From the NCBI GenBank assembly GCA_016722705.1, contig JADKGN010000004.1:2108001-2172000 (forward strand): 64,000 nucleotides of DNA, given 5' to 3'. Source of the stretch: Candidatus Dechloromonas phosphoritropha. GTDB taxonomy: Bacteria > Pseudomonadota > Gammaproteobacteria > Burkholderiales > Rhodocyclaceae. Both the position numbers and the translations under genes were made by a program. Each line of letters starts with the position of its first letter. The first letter of the stretch is position 1. This document shows positions 52,639-62,256 of this stretch, piece by piece. The notes below the pieces were generated by a model, which saw only the letters and a list, made by a program, of their open reading frames with translations, had not been told where the DNA came from and searched no databases.

Positions 52639-54914
52639 CCCTTGCCCATTCGGCGGATCAAGCAGCCGAGCGCTCGGCGGCGAGCCGATGCGATTCACGC
52701 CGTTCGCAGTTTGCCTGGACACTGATGCTGTGTTTGCTGGCGGTGCTGCCGCAAACGGCGTCGGCGATTTCCTCCGGCAACGTGTTGGTGCTGTATTCCG
52801 CCAGCCGCCTACTGCCGGCAAACATCCAATTCGATCAGAGCCTGATGCAGGCGCTGGAAGAGCGGCACGATGTCGACGTCACCGTGTTCAGCGAGTTTCT
52901 CGATGCGCCAACCTTCTACGGCGCCGCCTACGAGCGCACGTTCGTCACCTACCTGAACGCCAAATACGCGTCGCGGCCGCCGTCGGTCATTGTTGCGGGT
53001 GGTCCCGAGGCATTTGCCTTTGTCGTGCGCCAGCGTGACGAGTTCTTTCCCCACACGCCGGTGGTGTACGTGGCCGTGCCGGAGCAGATGCTGCGCAAGA
53101 CGGGGCCGTTGCCACCTGAATTCGTGGGTGTGCTCATGCGCCACGACTTCAGCGGCACGGTCGAGCAAGGCTTGAAATGGCGGCCCAAGGCGCGCCATCT
53201 GCTCATCGTGCTGGACGTAGGCGAATTTGCGAACGAATGGAATCAGAGGATTCGCAAGGAGGCGCCCACTTTCGAGGGCCGACTCGACATTGAATTCATG
53301 GTCGTCGAGTCCGCCGCCGCGTTGCGTTCGCGGCTGCAAGGCCTGAGCGACGATTGGCTGGTGTTCACGCCGGGCTTCTATACCGATCGGCAAGGTGGCC
53401 GCTACCTGCCCCGCGACGCGGCGCAGCTGGTTGCGTCGGCGTCGCCGGTGCCCGTGTTGGGCCCGCATCTGACGTTCATGGACACCGGGGTGCTTGGCGG
53501 TCGGATGGTCAACTATTCGCAGATGGGCCGCACTGCCGCACGGCTCAGCGCCGATCTGATCTCTGGTGTCCCCGTTGAATTGCTGGCGCCGCCCGAGTCG
53601 GTGCCGCTGCCCATGCAGGTCGATTGGCGGCAGGCGCAACGATTCGGCATCAGCGATGCCGAAATCCCGCCGGGAACCGTCGTGAACTTCAAGGAGCCCA
53701 GCTTCTGGCAGCAGTACCGCGACCTGGCACTCGCAGGCGTCGCCGTGATGCTGGTGCAGTCAATCCTGATCGGCGCGTTGCTCGTCGAGCGGCGACGGCG
53801 ACGGCGCACCGCTGCCGCGCTGTCGGAAAGCGAACACGGCATGAAGCTGGCTGCGCAGGCGGCGCGCTTGTCGATGTGGGTGCTGGACACGCAAGGCGCC
53901 GACGCCCGCCCGGTGTTGCCGAAGCGGCGCAGTACCGACGACGCCATGCGGCGCTTCGCCGATTTCAACACGCTGCTCGCCGGCGTCCACCCCGGCGATC
54001 GCGCCTCGGTGGAAGCGGCGGTGGTCAACGCTCGCGCCGGCGAAGGCCGACTCGATGTCGAATTCCGCCAGGTCGGCAGCGACGGCGAGCAACGTTGGGT
54101 CGCCGCGCGCGGCCACACCGAACCCGGCCGCGGGCAGCGCATGCTCGGCGTGGCGATGGACATCACCGAACGCAAGCAGGCCGAGTTGCAGGCCACACAG
54201 GATCGCAGCGCACTGCGGCACATCACGCGGGTATCGCTGCTCGGTCAGCTGTCGGCATCGATCGCGCACCAGCTGAACCAACCGTTGGCGTCGATCCTGG
54301 GCAATGCCGAAGCGGCCCGTCTGATGCTCGACCGTCATCCGCTGGATTTGGCCGAACTGCGCCTCATCTGCGACGACATCGCCGCCTCAGACCAGCGCGC
54401 TGCCGACGTCATCCGCCAGCTGGGTGCGCTGTTCAAGCGCAACGAGCTCGAACGGGTTGCGCTGGACTTGAACGTCCTCGTGCGCGATTCCCTCGAACTG
54501 ATTCGCGGCGACTTGTTGGCGCGCCAGATGTCGGTGGTGACGGACCTGTCGGCAGTTTTGCCCGCCGTAGCAGGAGACCGGGTGCATTTGCAGCAGTTGA
54601 TCCTGAACCTGGTGACCAATGCGGCCGACGCCATGCACGGCAATCCGGAAGACCGGCGCCAGATGATCGTCAATACGGCGCTGAAAGATTCAATGGTTCA
54701 GTTGTGCGTCGCCGACAGCGGCCACGGAATTGCTGCAAGCGACATGCAGTCGATCTTCGAGCCGTTCTGGACCAGCAAGGTGAACGGCATGGGCATGGGG
54801 CTGGCGATCTGCCACTCCATCGCCGCGGCGCATGAAGGTTCGCTGACCGTTGCCACCGCTGCGCAGGGCGGCGCGGTTTTCTGCCTGCAACTGCCGCCGG
54901 CGGCGACGACATGA
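52620..54914 (+). CDS. Membrane sensor histidine kinase with ABC-substrate-binding-like periplasmic domain and PAS
   Basis: 764 residues from 52620; 52725 is an alternative start. Signal/TM segment (WTLMLCLLAVLPQTASA), periplasmic binding-protein-like domain about 50-340 (VLVLYSASRLLPANIQFDQS, FYTDRQGGRYLPRDAAQLVA), TM about 362-385 (LALAGVAVMLVQSILIGALL), PAS/PAC about 400-520, HisKA SASIAHQLNQPLASILGNAE, N-box LILNLVTNAADAMHGN and G-boxes DSGHGIAASDMQSIFEPFWT and GMGMGLAICHSIAAAHEG. Resembles FixL/DctB-type kinases. The overlapping downstream regulator is its partner. Confidence 0.9.
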   Translation: MVCAFLALAHSADQAAERSAASRCDSRRSQFAWTLMLCLLAVLPQTASAISSGNVLVLYSASRLLPANIQFDQSLMQALEERHDVDVTVFSEFLDAPTFYGAAYERTFVTYLNAKYASRPPSVIVAGGPEAFAFVVRQRDEFFPHTPVVYVAVPEQMLRKTGPLPPEFVGVLMRHDFSGTVEQGLKWRPKARHLLIVLDVGEFANEWNQRIRKEAPTFEGRLDIEFMVVESAAALRSRLQGLSDDWLVFTPGFYTDRQGGRYLPRDAAQLVASASPVPVLGPHLTFMDTGVLGGRMVNYSQMGRTAARLSADLISGVPVELLAPPESVPLPMQVDWRQAQRFGISDAEIPPGTVVNFKEPSFWQQYRDLALAGVAVMLVQSILIGALLVERRRRRRTAAALSESEHGMKLAAQAARLSMWVLDTQGADARPVLPKRRSTDDAMRRFADFNTLLAGVHPGDRASVEAAVVNARAGEGRLDVEFRQVGSDGEQRWVAARGHTEPGRGQRMLGVAMDITERKQAELQATQDRSALRHITRVSLLGQLSASIAHQLNQPLASILGNAEAARLMLDRHPLDLAELRLICDDIAASDQRAADVIRQLGALFKRNELERVALDLNVLVRDSLELIRGDLLARQMSVVTDLSAVLPAVAGDRVHLQQLILNLVTNAADAMHGNPEDRRQMIVNTALKDSMVQLCVADSGHGIAASDMQSIFEPFWTSKVNGMGMGLAICHSIAAAHEGSLTVATAAQGGAVFCLQLPPAATT

Positions 54915-55567
54915 GTGAGACCATGCCAACCGTATTCATCGTCGACGACGACGCTTCACTGCGCGTCGCATTGACGCGGCTGCTCGACGCCCGCGGCTAT
55001 CCGTGCCTCGCCTTTGATTCGGCTGAAGCCTTCCTGTCCCGGCACACGCCTGCCATGCCCGGTTGCCTGCTGCTCGATGTGAGCATGCCCGGCCTGGACG
55101 GGCTGGCATTGCAACGCAAACTGCTGGAACTCGGCCGCGCACTGCCGATCGTCTTTCTCACCGGCCATGGCGATATCCCGATGACGGTGCGGGCGCTGAA
55201 AGCCGGCGCCGTCGATTTCCTGACCAAGCCGGTAGCGGCGGCGACGCTGTTTGCTGCGGTGGGTGCGGCGCTGGCGCTCGACGCGCGCGCCCGCCAGGCC
55301 GCCGCCGACGGCCAGGCACTGCAGCAGAGCCTGGCCGGCCTGACACCGCGCGAACGCGAGGTGCTGCGCGGGCTGGCCGCGGGCCAGCTGAACAAGCAGA
55401 TCGCCGCCGACCTGGGCATCGTCGAGCAGACCGTCAAGTTCCATCGCTCGCACATCATGGCGCGCATGCAGGCGCGCACGGTGGCCGAGCTGATGTATCT
55501 GGTCGCCCGGCTCGACATTGATGTGGAGGGCAAGGCGGTTGCCCGACCGCCAGTGTCTGGTCCCTAG
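54911..55567 (+). CDS. FixJ/NarL-type response regulator
   Basis: 218 residues. Receiver domain: IVDDDASLRVALTRLLDARG, LLLDVSMPGLDGLALQRKLL (Asp), FLTGHGDIPMTVRALKAGAV and LTKP. LuxR-type HTH: LTPREREVLRGLAAGQLNKQ, IAADLGIVEQTVKFHRSHIM. Overlaps the kinase stop by four bases. Confidence 0.94.
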   Translation: MSETMPTVFIVDDDASLRVALTRLLDARGYPCLAFDSAEAFLSRHTPAMPGCLLLDVSMPGLDGLALQRKLLELGRALPIVFLTGHGDIPMTVRALKAGAVDFLTKPVAAATLFAAVGAALALDARARQAAADGQALQQSLAGLTPREREVLRGLAAGQLNKQIAADLGIVEQTVKFHRSHIMARMQARTVAELMYLVARLDIDVEGKAVARPPVSGP

Positions 55568-55614
55568 ACGAAAGTTCAGTATCGGCAATCGATCGCCGGC
55601 GTTAGGCTGCGCGC

Positions 55615-55998
55615 ATGACCCAAAACTGCATCGCGATCGTCGATGATGAGGCGCAAGTGCGTTCTGCACTTGGGCGGCTGCTGCGCTTGGCGGATTTCGA
55701 GGTGCTGAGCTTCGAATCGGGCCAGACTTTTATTGACTCGCTCACGCAGCGCGTGCCCGAATGCGTGTTGCTCGACGTGCATATGCCGGGTCTGTCGGGC
55801 CTGCAGGTGCGCGCGCTGCTGCGCGTGTCACATCCGCTGCTGCCGATCGTCTTCATCACCGCGAGCGACGATGCCGAGCTGACTCAGCGCGCCAGCGATG
55901 CAGGCGCATCAGCCCTGTTGCGCAAACCGTTCACGAACCGGGCCTTGCTTGAGGCCGTGCGCAGCGCGTTGCAGAGTCACCCCGGCGCAGCGATGTGA
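55615..55998 (+). CDS. Single-domain response regulator (receiver only)
   Basis: 127 residues: IAIVDDEAQVRSALGRLLRL, VLLDVHMPGLSGLQVRALLR (Asp), VFITASDDAELTQRASDAGA, LLRKPFTNRALLEAVRS. No output domain. It may be a phosphate sink or shuttle for the adjacent FixL/FixJ-like pair. Confidence 0.92.
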   Translation: MTQNCIAIVDDEAQVRSALGRLLRLADFEVLSFESGQTFIDSLTQRVPECVLLDVHMPGLSGLQVRALLRVSHPLLPIVFITASDDAELTQRASDAGASALLRKPFTNRALLEAVRSALQSHPGAAM

Positions 55999-56126
55999 TT
56001 CTGCCGCAGTGCCGGCGCGAACTAAACCAAAGTACAGTTGGCGGAAACCGCATCCCAACCTACATTTGTGAGGCGGTAACGCAGGCCGCGTCACTGCGGC
56101 TCACCGATCACATGAGAGGACTAACG

Positions 56127-57983
56127 ATGAAAGATTTGCGCAGAATATTAATGGCAGGGCTTGCCGTTGCCGCCGTGTTCTTCGTGGGGGGCTGTGACAA
56201 GAAGGAAGAGCCGAAGGCGGTCGCGGGGGTCGCAGTATCGGCCGTCGCCGCTCCGGCTCCCAAGGCGGAATCGGCTGCGGTGCCGGTGCAGACCTCGGAA
56301 GTAGCCGCGGCGCCGGCGCAGACGCCGGGAATGGCCGCGGCGCCGGCGCAACAGTCCGGCAAGAAGCCCAACATCATGTTCATCATGGGCGACGACATCG
56401 GCATCATGAACGTGGGTGCCTACCACCAGGGGCTGATGGTTGGGGAAACGCCCAACATTGACCGTCTGGCGAAGGAAGGCGCGAGATTCATGACCGCCTA
56501 TGCGGAGCAGAGTTGCACCGCCGGCCGCACCTCGTTCGCCACCGGCATGAACCCTCTGCGTGCGGGCATGATCATGCCGCAGTTGCCCGGCTCCACCAGT
56601 TCCCTGTTGCCCGGCACTCCGCATATCGCCAAATTCCTGCTCGACCTTGGCTACAACACGGGCGAATTCGGCAAGAACCACCTGGGTGACAAGCCCGGTT
56701 CGCTGCCGACGGCCCATGGTGTTCAGGAGTTCTGGGGCTATCTGTATCACCTGGATGCGATGCAGGGCGTGAGCTTCCCCGACATCAACAAGACGCCGAC
56801 GGATCAGGCTGTGGTGCCGCCGTGCAAGAACTTGCCGGTCAAGGGACTTGCCGAGGTGCCGGGCGCGGTGGACCCGAAAACCACGCTGTGCATGATGCCG
56901 CCACGGCCAGTCATCTGGTGCCACTCCAAGGATGGCACGGAAGCAAACCAGAGCTGCACGGATGAAGGTCCGCTGCCGCTAGAGCGGTCGAAGATCGTGG
57001 ACGAGGAAATTTCGGCCAAGGTCATCGACTACCTCGACCGCAACGACCCGAAGAAGACCGGCAAGCCGTTCTTCGTCTGGTACAACCCGGCGCGCATGCA
57101 TATCACGACCGTGTTCTCGCCCAAGTACGAAGCCATGTTGGGCGTCAAGGGCGGCAAGGACTGGGGCATCAACGAAGTCGGCATGAAGCAGATGGATGAC
57201 AACATCGGTGAAGTGTTCAAGAAGCTCGAGGCGATGGGCGAGATGGACAACACCATCATCGTCTTCACCACCGACAACGGGGCCGAGGTTATCACCTACC
57301 CGGATGGTGGCGTCACGCCGTTCCGCGGCGGCAAGCTGACGACCTGGGAAGGCGGCATGCGAGTCCCGTTGTTGATCCGTTGGCCCGGACACATCCAGCC
57401 GGGCATCCTCAAGGACCAGATCTTCTCGATGCTGGACTTTGTGCCCACCTTCGTTGACATCGCCGGCGGTGCCAAAGGCGACGACCTGAACAAGCAGATC
57501 ATGGCCGGCAAGTACCCTGGCATCCTCAAGACCAAACTGGACGGCGTCAATCAGCGCGCCTACCTGGAGGGCAAGGGCGATTCCGCGCGCGACACGCTGT
57601 TCTACTACAGCGGCACCCACCCCTCGGCGGTGCGCTACAAGAACTGGAAGATGTACTATGCGATGGCCCCTTCGACACCTTTGGGTGGCCTGTTGGGAGT
57701 CCAGAGTTGGCACTGGACGCAGGTCAACAACATCAAGCGCGATCCGTTCGAAGGTTCCGTCATGAATCAGAACACCTTCTCGGGCATAAGCGGCGCATTG
57801 GCCGCGCCGAGCACGGCGTATATTTACGACTGGAACCTGCTGCCCATCGGACAGTTGCTGTGGATGAAGGAGTTGATGAGCTACAAGGAATTCCCGGCGC
57901 TTCAATCTCCCTCCAGCTACAACCTCGATCAGATCATCAAGGAAATGCAGGAGGCGAATACCAGCAGCCACGCTGGCGAATAG
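56127..57983 (+). CDS. Lipoprotein arylsulfatase (FGly type)
   Basis: 618 residues. The lipoprotein signal ends VFFVGGCDKK. An Ala/Pro/Val-rich linker with two near repeats (about 25-75) leads to the sulfatase domain: KPNIMFIMGDDIGIMNVGAY (metal Asp pair), SCTAGRTSFATGM (CxAxR formylglycine site), EFGKNHLGD, DNTIIVFTTDNGAEVITYPD and WEGGMRVPLLIRWPG. The ATG at 56127 follows GAGAGGACTAACG. The maturase (FGE) gene is not in the window. Acts at the envelope on sulfate esters; substrate unknown. Confidence 0.92.
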   Translation: MKDLRRILMAGLAVAAVFFVGGCDKKEEPKAVAGVAVSAVAAPAPKAESAAVPVQTSEVAAAPAQTPGMAAAPAQQSGKKPNIMFIMGDDIGIMNVGAYHQGLMVGETPNIDRLAKEGARFMTAYAEQSCTAGRTSFATGMNPLRAGMIMPQLPGSTSSLLPGTPHIAKFLLDLGYNTGEFGKNHLGDKPGSLPTAHGVQEFWGYLYHLDAMQGVSFPDINKTPTDQAVVPPCKNLPVKGLAEVPGAVDPKTTLCMMPPRPVIWCHSKDGTEANQSCTDEGPLPLERSKIVDEEISAKVIDYLDRNDPKKTGKPFFVWYNPARMHITTVFSPKYEAMLGVKGGKDWGINEVGMKQMDDNIGEVFKKLEAMGEMDNTIIVFTTDNGAEVITYPDGGVTPFRGGKLTTWEGGMRVPLLIRWPGHIQPGILKDQIFSMLDFVPTFVDIAGGAKGDDLNKQIMAGKYPGILKTKLDGVNQRAYLEGKGDSARDTLFYYSGTHPSAVRYKNWKMYYAMAPSTPLGGLLGVQSWHWTQVNNIKRDPFEGSVMNQNTFSGISGALAAPSTAYIYDWNLLPIGQLLWMKELMSYKEFPALQSPSSYNLDQIIKEMQEANTSSHAGE

Positions 57984-58009
57984 CGGTCGAGGTTGCTTGA
58001 TGTAAAGCA

Positions 58010-58045
58010 ACGGGCACCCCGGTAACGCGGTGCCCGTTTTCGTTT
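58010..58045 (+). terminator. Intrinsic terminator after arylsulfatase 1
   Basis: ACGGGCACC-CCGGTAACGC-GGTGCCCGT followed by TTTCGTTT, about 25 bases after the sulfatase stop. Confidence 0.85.
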
Positions 58046-58374
58046 AGCCGTGCGGGGCCATGCCATGACTCCGCGGCCCGCGGATTTAGTTCAGGTCGGA
58101 ACCCGTTGCCTTTGCCTGGGCTTTGAAATTGAGCGATTTTTAGGCGTCGACCGCAACAGTCGTCGCGTTCCGCGATGGAGGGGTGTTGCGAGCCTTTGCC
58201 GAACATCTTCATTCCGTCGGCGCCATGAGTTTGATAGTCCGTCGTTGGTACCTCACGCTGCCATGGTTTATGGTGTAGCAAGGCTTGGATCAGACCCCGG
58301 CTATATCCGAACCCGCCGGCAGCGAACATTACGCGCTTCTGACGGCTCGGTTTCCGGACAACAAAGTGAAAATT
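58046..58374. other. Intergenic region with dispersed repeat copy C
   Basis: About 330 bases with no supported gene. Copy C of the GTCGACCGCAAC repeat lies at 58127-58160. The minus-strand open frame is not recognisable. Confidence 0.4.
58127..58160 (+). repeat. Dispersed short repeat, copy C
   Basis: AAATTGAGCGATTTTTAGG then CGTCGACCGCAACAGT; it aligns with copy A at 19099 over most of its length. Confidence 0.45.
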
Positions 58375-59040
58375 ATGAAACGAACCCTTCACATCATTTG
58401 TGCCAGCCTGGCGTTGCTGGCAGCCTTCAGCCTCCTGAGCAGTCCAGCCCGGGCGGGTTTGAACGAAGGCGTGGCGGCCCACCAAGCCGGTAATCTGCCG
58501 CTGGCATTCAAGGAGTTTCGCGCCTGCGCGGAAAAAGGTGATGCCAGTTGCCAATTCAACGTGGCTTTGATGTACGAGAAAGGCATCGGGGTCACCAAGG
58601 ACGAAAAGGAAGCGGTGGTTTGGTATCGAAAATCCGCGGACCAAGGGAACTCCAACGCGCAATTCAATCTGGGCGTACTGTATGAAAATGGTCGTGGCAC
58701 CGCCGTTGATTTTGCGCAAGCCAACCAGTGGTATCGCAAGGCGTCGGTGCAGGGTGATGCGCTCGCTATCGGCAATCTGGGCATGCTGTATCTGCGCGGC
58801 GATGGCGTAAAAGCTGACAAGACTGCCGGCCTGGCCCTGCTCCTGCTGTCAGCGACCCTGGATGGTTCACCCGATAACCACGCCAAAATGAACATTGCCA
58901 AGACCAAGGGGCTGACCACCGATCAAGTCGCCGCCGCCCAGAAGCTGTCAGACGAGCTTGGCAAGTCCAAAAACCTGCTGGTCCCGCTGGATAAATACTT
59001 GAAAACCACGGCGACAAACGTCACCGGCAATTTGAAATAG
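58375..59040 (+). CDS. Exported Sel1-repeat (TPR-like) protein
   Basis: 221 residues with a signal peptide (LALLAAFSLLSSPARAG). About four Sel1-like repeats: FNVALMYEKGIGVTKDEKEA, FNLGVLYENGRGTAVDFAQA, LGMLYLRGDGVKADKTAG. The C-terminus is helical. Sel1 proteins are usually protein-protein adaptors. The ATG at 58375 is used because the signal peptide starts there. Confidence 0.88.
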   Translation: MKRTLHIICASLALLAAFSLLSSPARAGLNEGVAAHQAGNLPLAFKEFRACAEKGDASCQFNVALMYEKGIGVTKDEKEAVVWYRKSADQGNSNAQFNLGVLYENGRGTAVDFAQANQWYRKASVQGDALAIGNLGMLYLRGDGVKADKTAGLALLLLSATLDGSPDNHAKMNIAKTKGLTTDQVAAAQKLSDELGKSKNLLVPLDKYLKTTATNVTGNLK

Positions 59041-59065
59041 GCGGAAATGCAGGAAGGCGCAAACG

Positions 59066-59692
59066 ATGGGACATCAGCTACAAGCCATTATCACACTGCT
59101 GGCATTGATCAATCCGGCCATGTGTGCCGAGATTTTTCTGCGGGTCGAGGGGACGCCACCCCGCAGGGCAATGATGGCCGCCGCTACCCAAGCCGCGGTG
59201 ACGGTGCTGGTGATTCTGGTGCTGGCTGCCTTGTTCGGCACGAAAATACTGGACGCTTTCGGCGTCTCGCTGGATGCGTTCTCGGTGGCGGGAGGCGGCG
59301 TGCTCGCGTGGATCGGGTTTTCCATGTTGAGCGGCAACCCGACCACGGGCGGCCAGGCGAACCCCGGTGCCACCCCTCCGCAGTCATCGCTCACGCCGCT
59401 GATCCTGTTCGCGGCCAGCCCCGGCACAATTACCGGCGTGATTACGCTTGCGGTCTCTCATTCCGGCCGCGAGGTTCCGACGACCGCGCTGGTCGCGGTG
59501 GCTGTCGGCACCGCTGTCATGTGGTTGGCGATCATGCTGGCCATATTCGTCGGCGGTCACGACCGGGGCGGCACGAGCGCCAAAGGCGAAGGCTTCGCAC
59601 GCGACACGGCCACGCGCTTCATGGGTTTGATCGTGATCGCCATGGGAGTGCAGTTTGCGCTCACGGGCATCAGCGCTTTCATGCGAGGGTGA
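59066..59692 (+). CDS. MarC-family integral membrane protein
   Basis: 208 residues, six TM spans: AIITLLALINPAMCAEIFLR (the MarC LxxINP motif), VLVILVLAALFGTKILDAFG, VSLDAFSVAGGGVLAWIGFS, TPLILFAASPGTITGVITLA. MarC proteins are of unknown function, despite the multiple-antibiotic-resistance name. Adjacent to the Sel1 gene. Confidence 0.88.
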   Translation: MGHQLQAIITLLALINPAMCAEIFLRVEGTPPRRAMMAAATQAAVTVLVILVLAALFGTKILDAFGVSLDAFSVAGGGVLAWIGFSMLSGNPTTGGQANPGATPPQSSLTPLILFAASPGTITGVITLAVSHSGREVPTTALVAVAVGTAVMWLAIMLAIFVGGHDRGGTSAKGEGFARDTATRFMGLIVIAMGVQFALTGISAFMRG

Positions 59693-59772
59693 TGGCCAGA
59701 CTGCATTAACCTCGCTTGAATTTCCATTTTCGAGTAATAACAAGCAACTGACTGCAGAAAGATAGGAATGCC

Positions 59773-61371
59773 ATGAAGACCAAACGAACAAGTATCCTGA
59801 CTCTCGTTATGGCGGTTGGCCTCGCCCTGGTGAGCGCGCTTGCTCCCGCCCACGCCGCCGATGGGAAGAAGCCCAACATCCTCGTCATCTGGGGCGATGA
59901 CATTGGCCGTGACAACATCAGCGCCTACAGCATGGGCATCATGGGCTACAAGACGCCCAACATCGACCGCATCGCGAAGGAAGGCGCCCTGTTCACCGAT
60001 TCTTACGCGCAGCAAAGCTGCACCGCGGGTCGTGCGTCGTTCATCCTCGGGCAGCAGCCCTTCCGTACCGGGCTGCTGACCATCGGCATGCCTGGTTCAC
60101 CGCAGGGCATTCCGGATTGGTCGCCGACGATTGCCGATCTGTTGAAGCAGCAGGGCTACGTCACCGGCCAGTTCGGCAAGAACCACCTCGGCGACCGCGA
60201 CTCGCACCTGCCCACGGTGCACGGCTTCGACGAGTTTCTCGGCAACCTCTACCACCTGAACGCGGAGGAGGAACCAGAGACTTATTACTATCCGAAAGAC
60301 CCGGAATTCAGGAAGAAGTACGGCCCGCGTGGCGTGTTGCACACCTGGTCCGATGGCAAAGGCGGACAGAAGATCGAGGACACGGGTGCGCTGACGAAGA
60401 AGCGCATGGAAACCGTCGACGAGGAGATTCACGCAGCCCAGGCGCAGTTCGTCGCCAAGGCGGCGAAGGACGGCAAGCCCTTCTTCGTGTGGCTCAATAC
60501 GACCCGCATGCATGTCTGGACGCATCTGACCAAGGCGCAGGAAGGCGTGACCGGCATTGGTCTCTACCCTGACGGCATGGCCGCGCATGACAAGATGATC
60601 GGCGAGGTCTTGAAGCAGCTCGACGACCTCGGCATCGCCGACAACACCATCGTCGTCTACGGCACCGACAACGGCGCCGAAACCGGCACTTGGCCCGATG
60701 GCGGCACCATGCCCTTCAAGGGCGAAAAGGGAGGCACCTGGGAGGGCGGCATGCGCGTGCCGATGCTGGTGCGCTGGCCCGGTGTCATCAAGCCGGGCAC
60801 CATCGTCAACGAAATCTTCTCGCAGGAGGACTGGCTGCCGACGCTGCTGGCGGCAGCAGGCGAGCCGGACATCGTCGCGAAGATGAAACAGGGCTACAAG
60901 GCGAACGGCAAGTCCTTCAAGGTGCATCTGGACGGCTACAACTTCTTGCCCTATTTCAAGGGTGAAGCGAAGAAGGGACCACGTGAAGAGATTTTCTACT
61001 TCGGGCAAAACGGCGATCTGAACGCGATTCGCTGGAATGACTGGAAGGTGCACTTTGCCGTCACCCACGGCAACATCGCGACCGCGGTGCGGGAAGTGCC
61101 GGGCTGGCCGGTGATCGTCAACCTGCGCGCCGACCCGTATGAGAAGGCGCCGGAGGAGTCCGGGATGTATATCCGCTGGTATGCGGACAATATCTGGCTG
61201 TTCGTGCCGGTCCAGGAAAAGCTGCAGAAATTTCTCGCGACGTTGCCGGAGTATCCCTTCCAGCAGGGCAGCAGCCTGAACGCCGCGGGCATCAACTACA
61301 ACTCACTGCAGGCAATGCAGGCGATGAATCGGCTAAAGCGGTTGGAGGGCATCTCGCCGCCTGGTAATTGA
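59773..61371 (+). CDS. Periplasmic arylsulfatase (FGly type)
   Basis: 532 residues with a cleavable signal (AVGLALVSALAPAHAADGKK). Sulfatase motifs: NILVIWGDDIGRDNISAYSM, SCTAGRASFILGQQPFRTGL (CxAxR formylglycine site), QFGKNHLGDRDSHLPTVHGF, NTIVVYGTDNGAETGTWPDG and WEGGMRVPMLVRWPG. It is a paralogue of the lipoprotein sulfatase at 56127. Followed by DUF2092, Gly-rich and HAD genes in the same direction. Confidence 0.93.
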   Translation: MKTKRTSILTLVMAVGLALVSALAPAHAADGKKPNILVIWGDDIGRDNISAYSMGIMGYKTPNIDRIAKEGALFTDSYAQQSCTAGRASFILGQQPFRTGLLTIGMPGSPQGIPDWSPTIADLLKQQGYVTGQFGKNHLGDRDSHLPTVHGFDEFLGNLYHLNAEEEPETYYYPKDPEFRKKYGPRGVLHTWSDGKGGQKIEDTGALTKKRMETVDEEIHAAQAQFVAKAAKDGKPFFVWLNTTRMHVWTHLTKAQEGVTGIGLYPDGMAAHDKMIGEVLKQLDDLGIADNTIVVYGTDNGAETGTWPDGGTMPFKGEKGGTWEGGMRVPMLVRWPGVIKPGTIVNEIFSQEDWLPTLLAAAGEPDIVAKMKQGYKANGKSFKVHLDGYNFLPYFKGEAKKGPREEIFYFGQNGDLNAIRWNDWKVHFAVTHGNIATAVREVPGWPVIVNLRADPYEKAPEESGMYIRWYADNIWLFVPVQEKLQKFLATLPEYPFQQGSSLNAAGINYNSLQAMQAMNRLKRLEGISPPGN

Positions 61372-61500
61372 TGGCGCGCGAATGTCGGAATTGATTCAAA
61401 AGGGTTTCTTGAACAGGCTTCGGGTACAGCGACGTTAGAACGATCCGATGCTGTACCAGTGGAAATTTTCAATCGTTCGTTCACAATTTGGGAGAAAGTC

Positions 61501-62244
61501 ATGGTACGAAGGATATGGGTGCTCAGCCTGCTGGCGATGTTGTTCGCGCCCCCGGGCATGGCGCAGTCTGCCGCAAAGCCGGTCGATCCGGCAACGATTC
61601 AGGCCCTCAAGGACCTGGGTGCTCATCTGCAGACACTGAAGCGCTTCACGGTGTATTCCGATGCCACTGGCGAGAAGGTGCTCGCCAGTGGTCAGAAGCT
61701 GCAGCACTCGGCGATGGTGGACATGGCCGTCGATCGGCCGAACAAGGTGCACGTCGCCATGGCGACCGCCCGGAATCGAAGCGAACTGATCTACGACGGC
61801 AAGACGGTTACGCTCAACATGCCGGCGCAGAAGGCTTACTCGACGTTCGGGTTCAGCGGATCGCTCGTCGAACTGGCGAAGCGCCTGGACGAAAACTACG
61901 GCGTCGAGATTCCGTTGTCCGACCTCTTCGTCTGGGGTACGCCGGAGGCGCCGGTCGACAAGATCGAGTCGGCAATGAACGCCGGGCAGGACTTCATCGG
62001 CAAGGACCTCTGCGATCACTATGCCTTTCGCCAGGGCAAGATCGACTGGGAAATCTGGGTCACCACCGGCACCAAGCCTCTGCCGCGCAAGATCGTGATC
62101 AACAATCTGGCGGATGAGGCACGTCCGCAATCGACACACGTGCTGGCGTGGAATCTGAAGCCGACCTTCGATGCGTCGGTGTTCAACACGACGCCACCCA
62201 CGGGCGCAACCAAGGTTGAGTTTGTGCCGCTGAAGACCAAGTAA
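61501..62244 (+). CDS. Exported DUF2092-family protein
   Basis: 247 residues, signal peptide (LSLLAMLFAPPGMAQSA). LoIA/LppX-like barrel features of DUF2092: RFTVYSDATGEKVLASGQKL, VDMAVDRPNKVHVAMATARN, LIYDGKTVTLNMPAQKAYS and WEIWVTTGTKPLPRKIVINN. The family is periplasmic and of unknown function. ATG at 61501 after GGGAGAAAGTC. Confidence 0.9.
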   Translation: MVRRIWVLSLLAMLFAPPGMAQSAAKPVDPATIQALKDLGAHLQTLKRFTVYSDATGEKVLASGQKLQHSAMVDMAVDRPNKVHVAMATARNRSELIYDGKTVTLNMPAQKAYSTFGFSGSLVELAKRLDENYGVEIPLSDLFVWGTPEAPVDKIESAMNAGQDFIGKDLCDHYAFRQGKIDWEIWVTTGTKPLPRKIVINNLADEARPQSTHVLAWNLKPTFDASVFNTTPPTGATKVEFVPLKTK

Positions 62245-62256
62245 AGGGGTAAAAAA

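Noticed and set aside
57937..58719. Minus-strand open frame across the arylsulfatase end, terminator and Sel1 gene
   Set aside because: It crosses a strong terminator and two supported genes; no family similarity.
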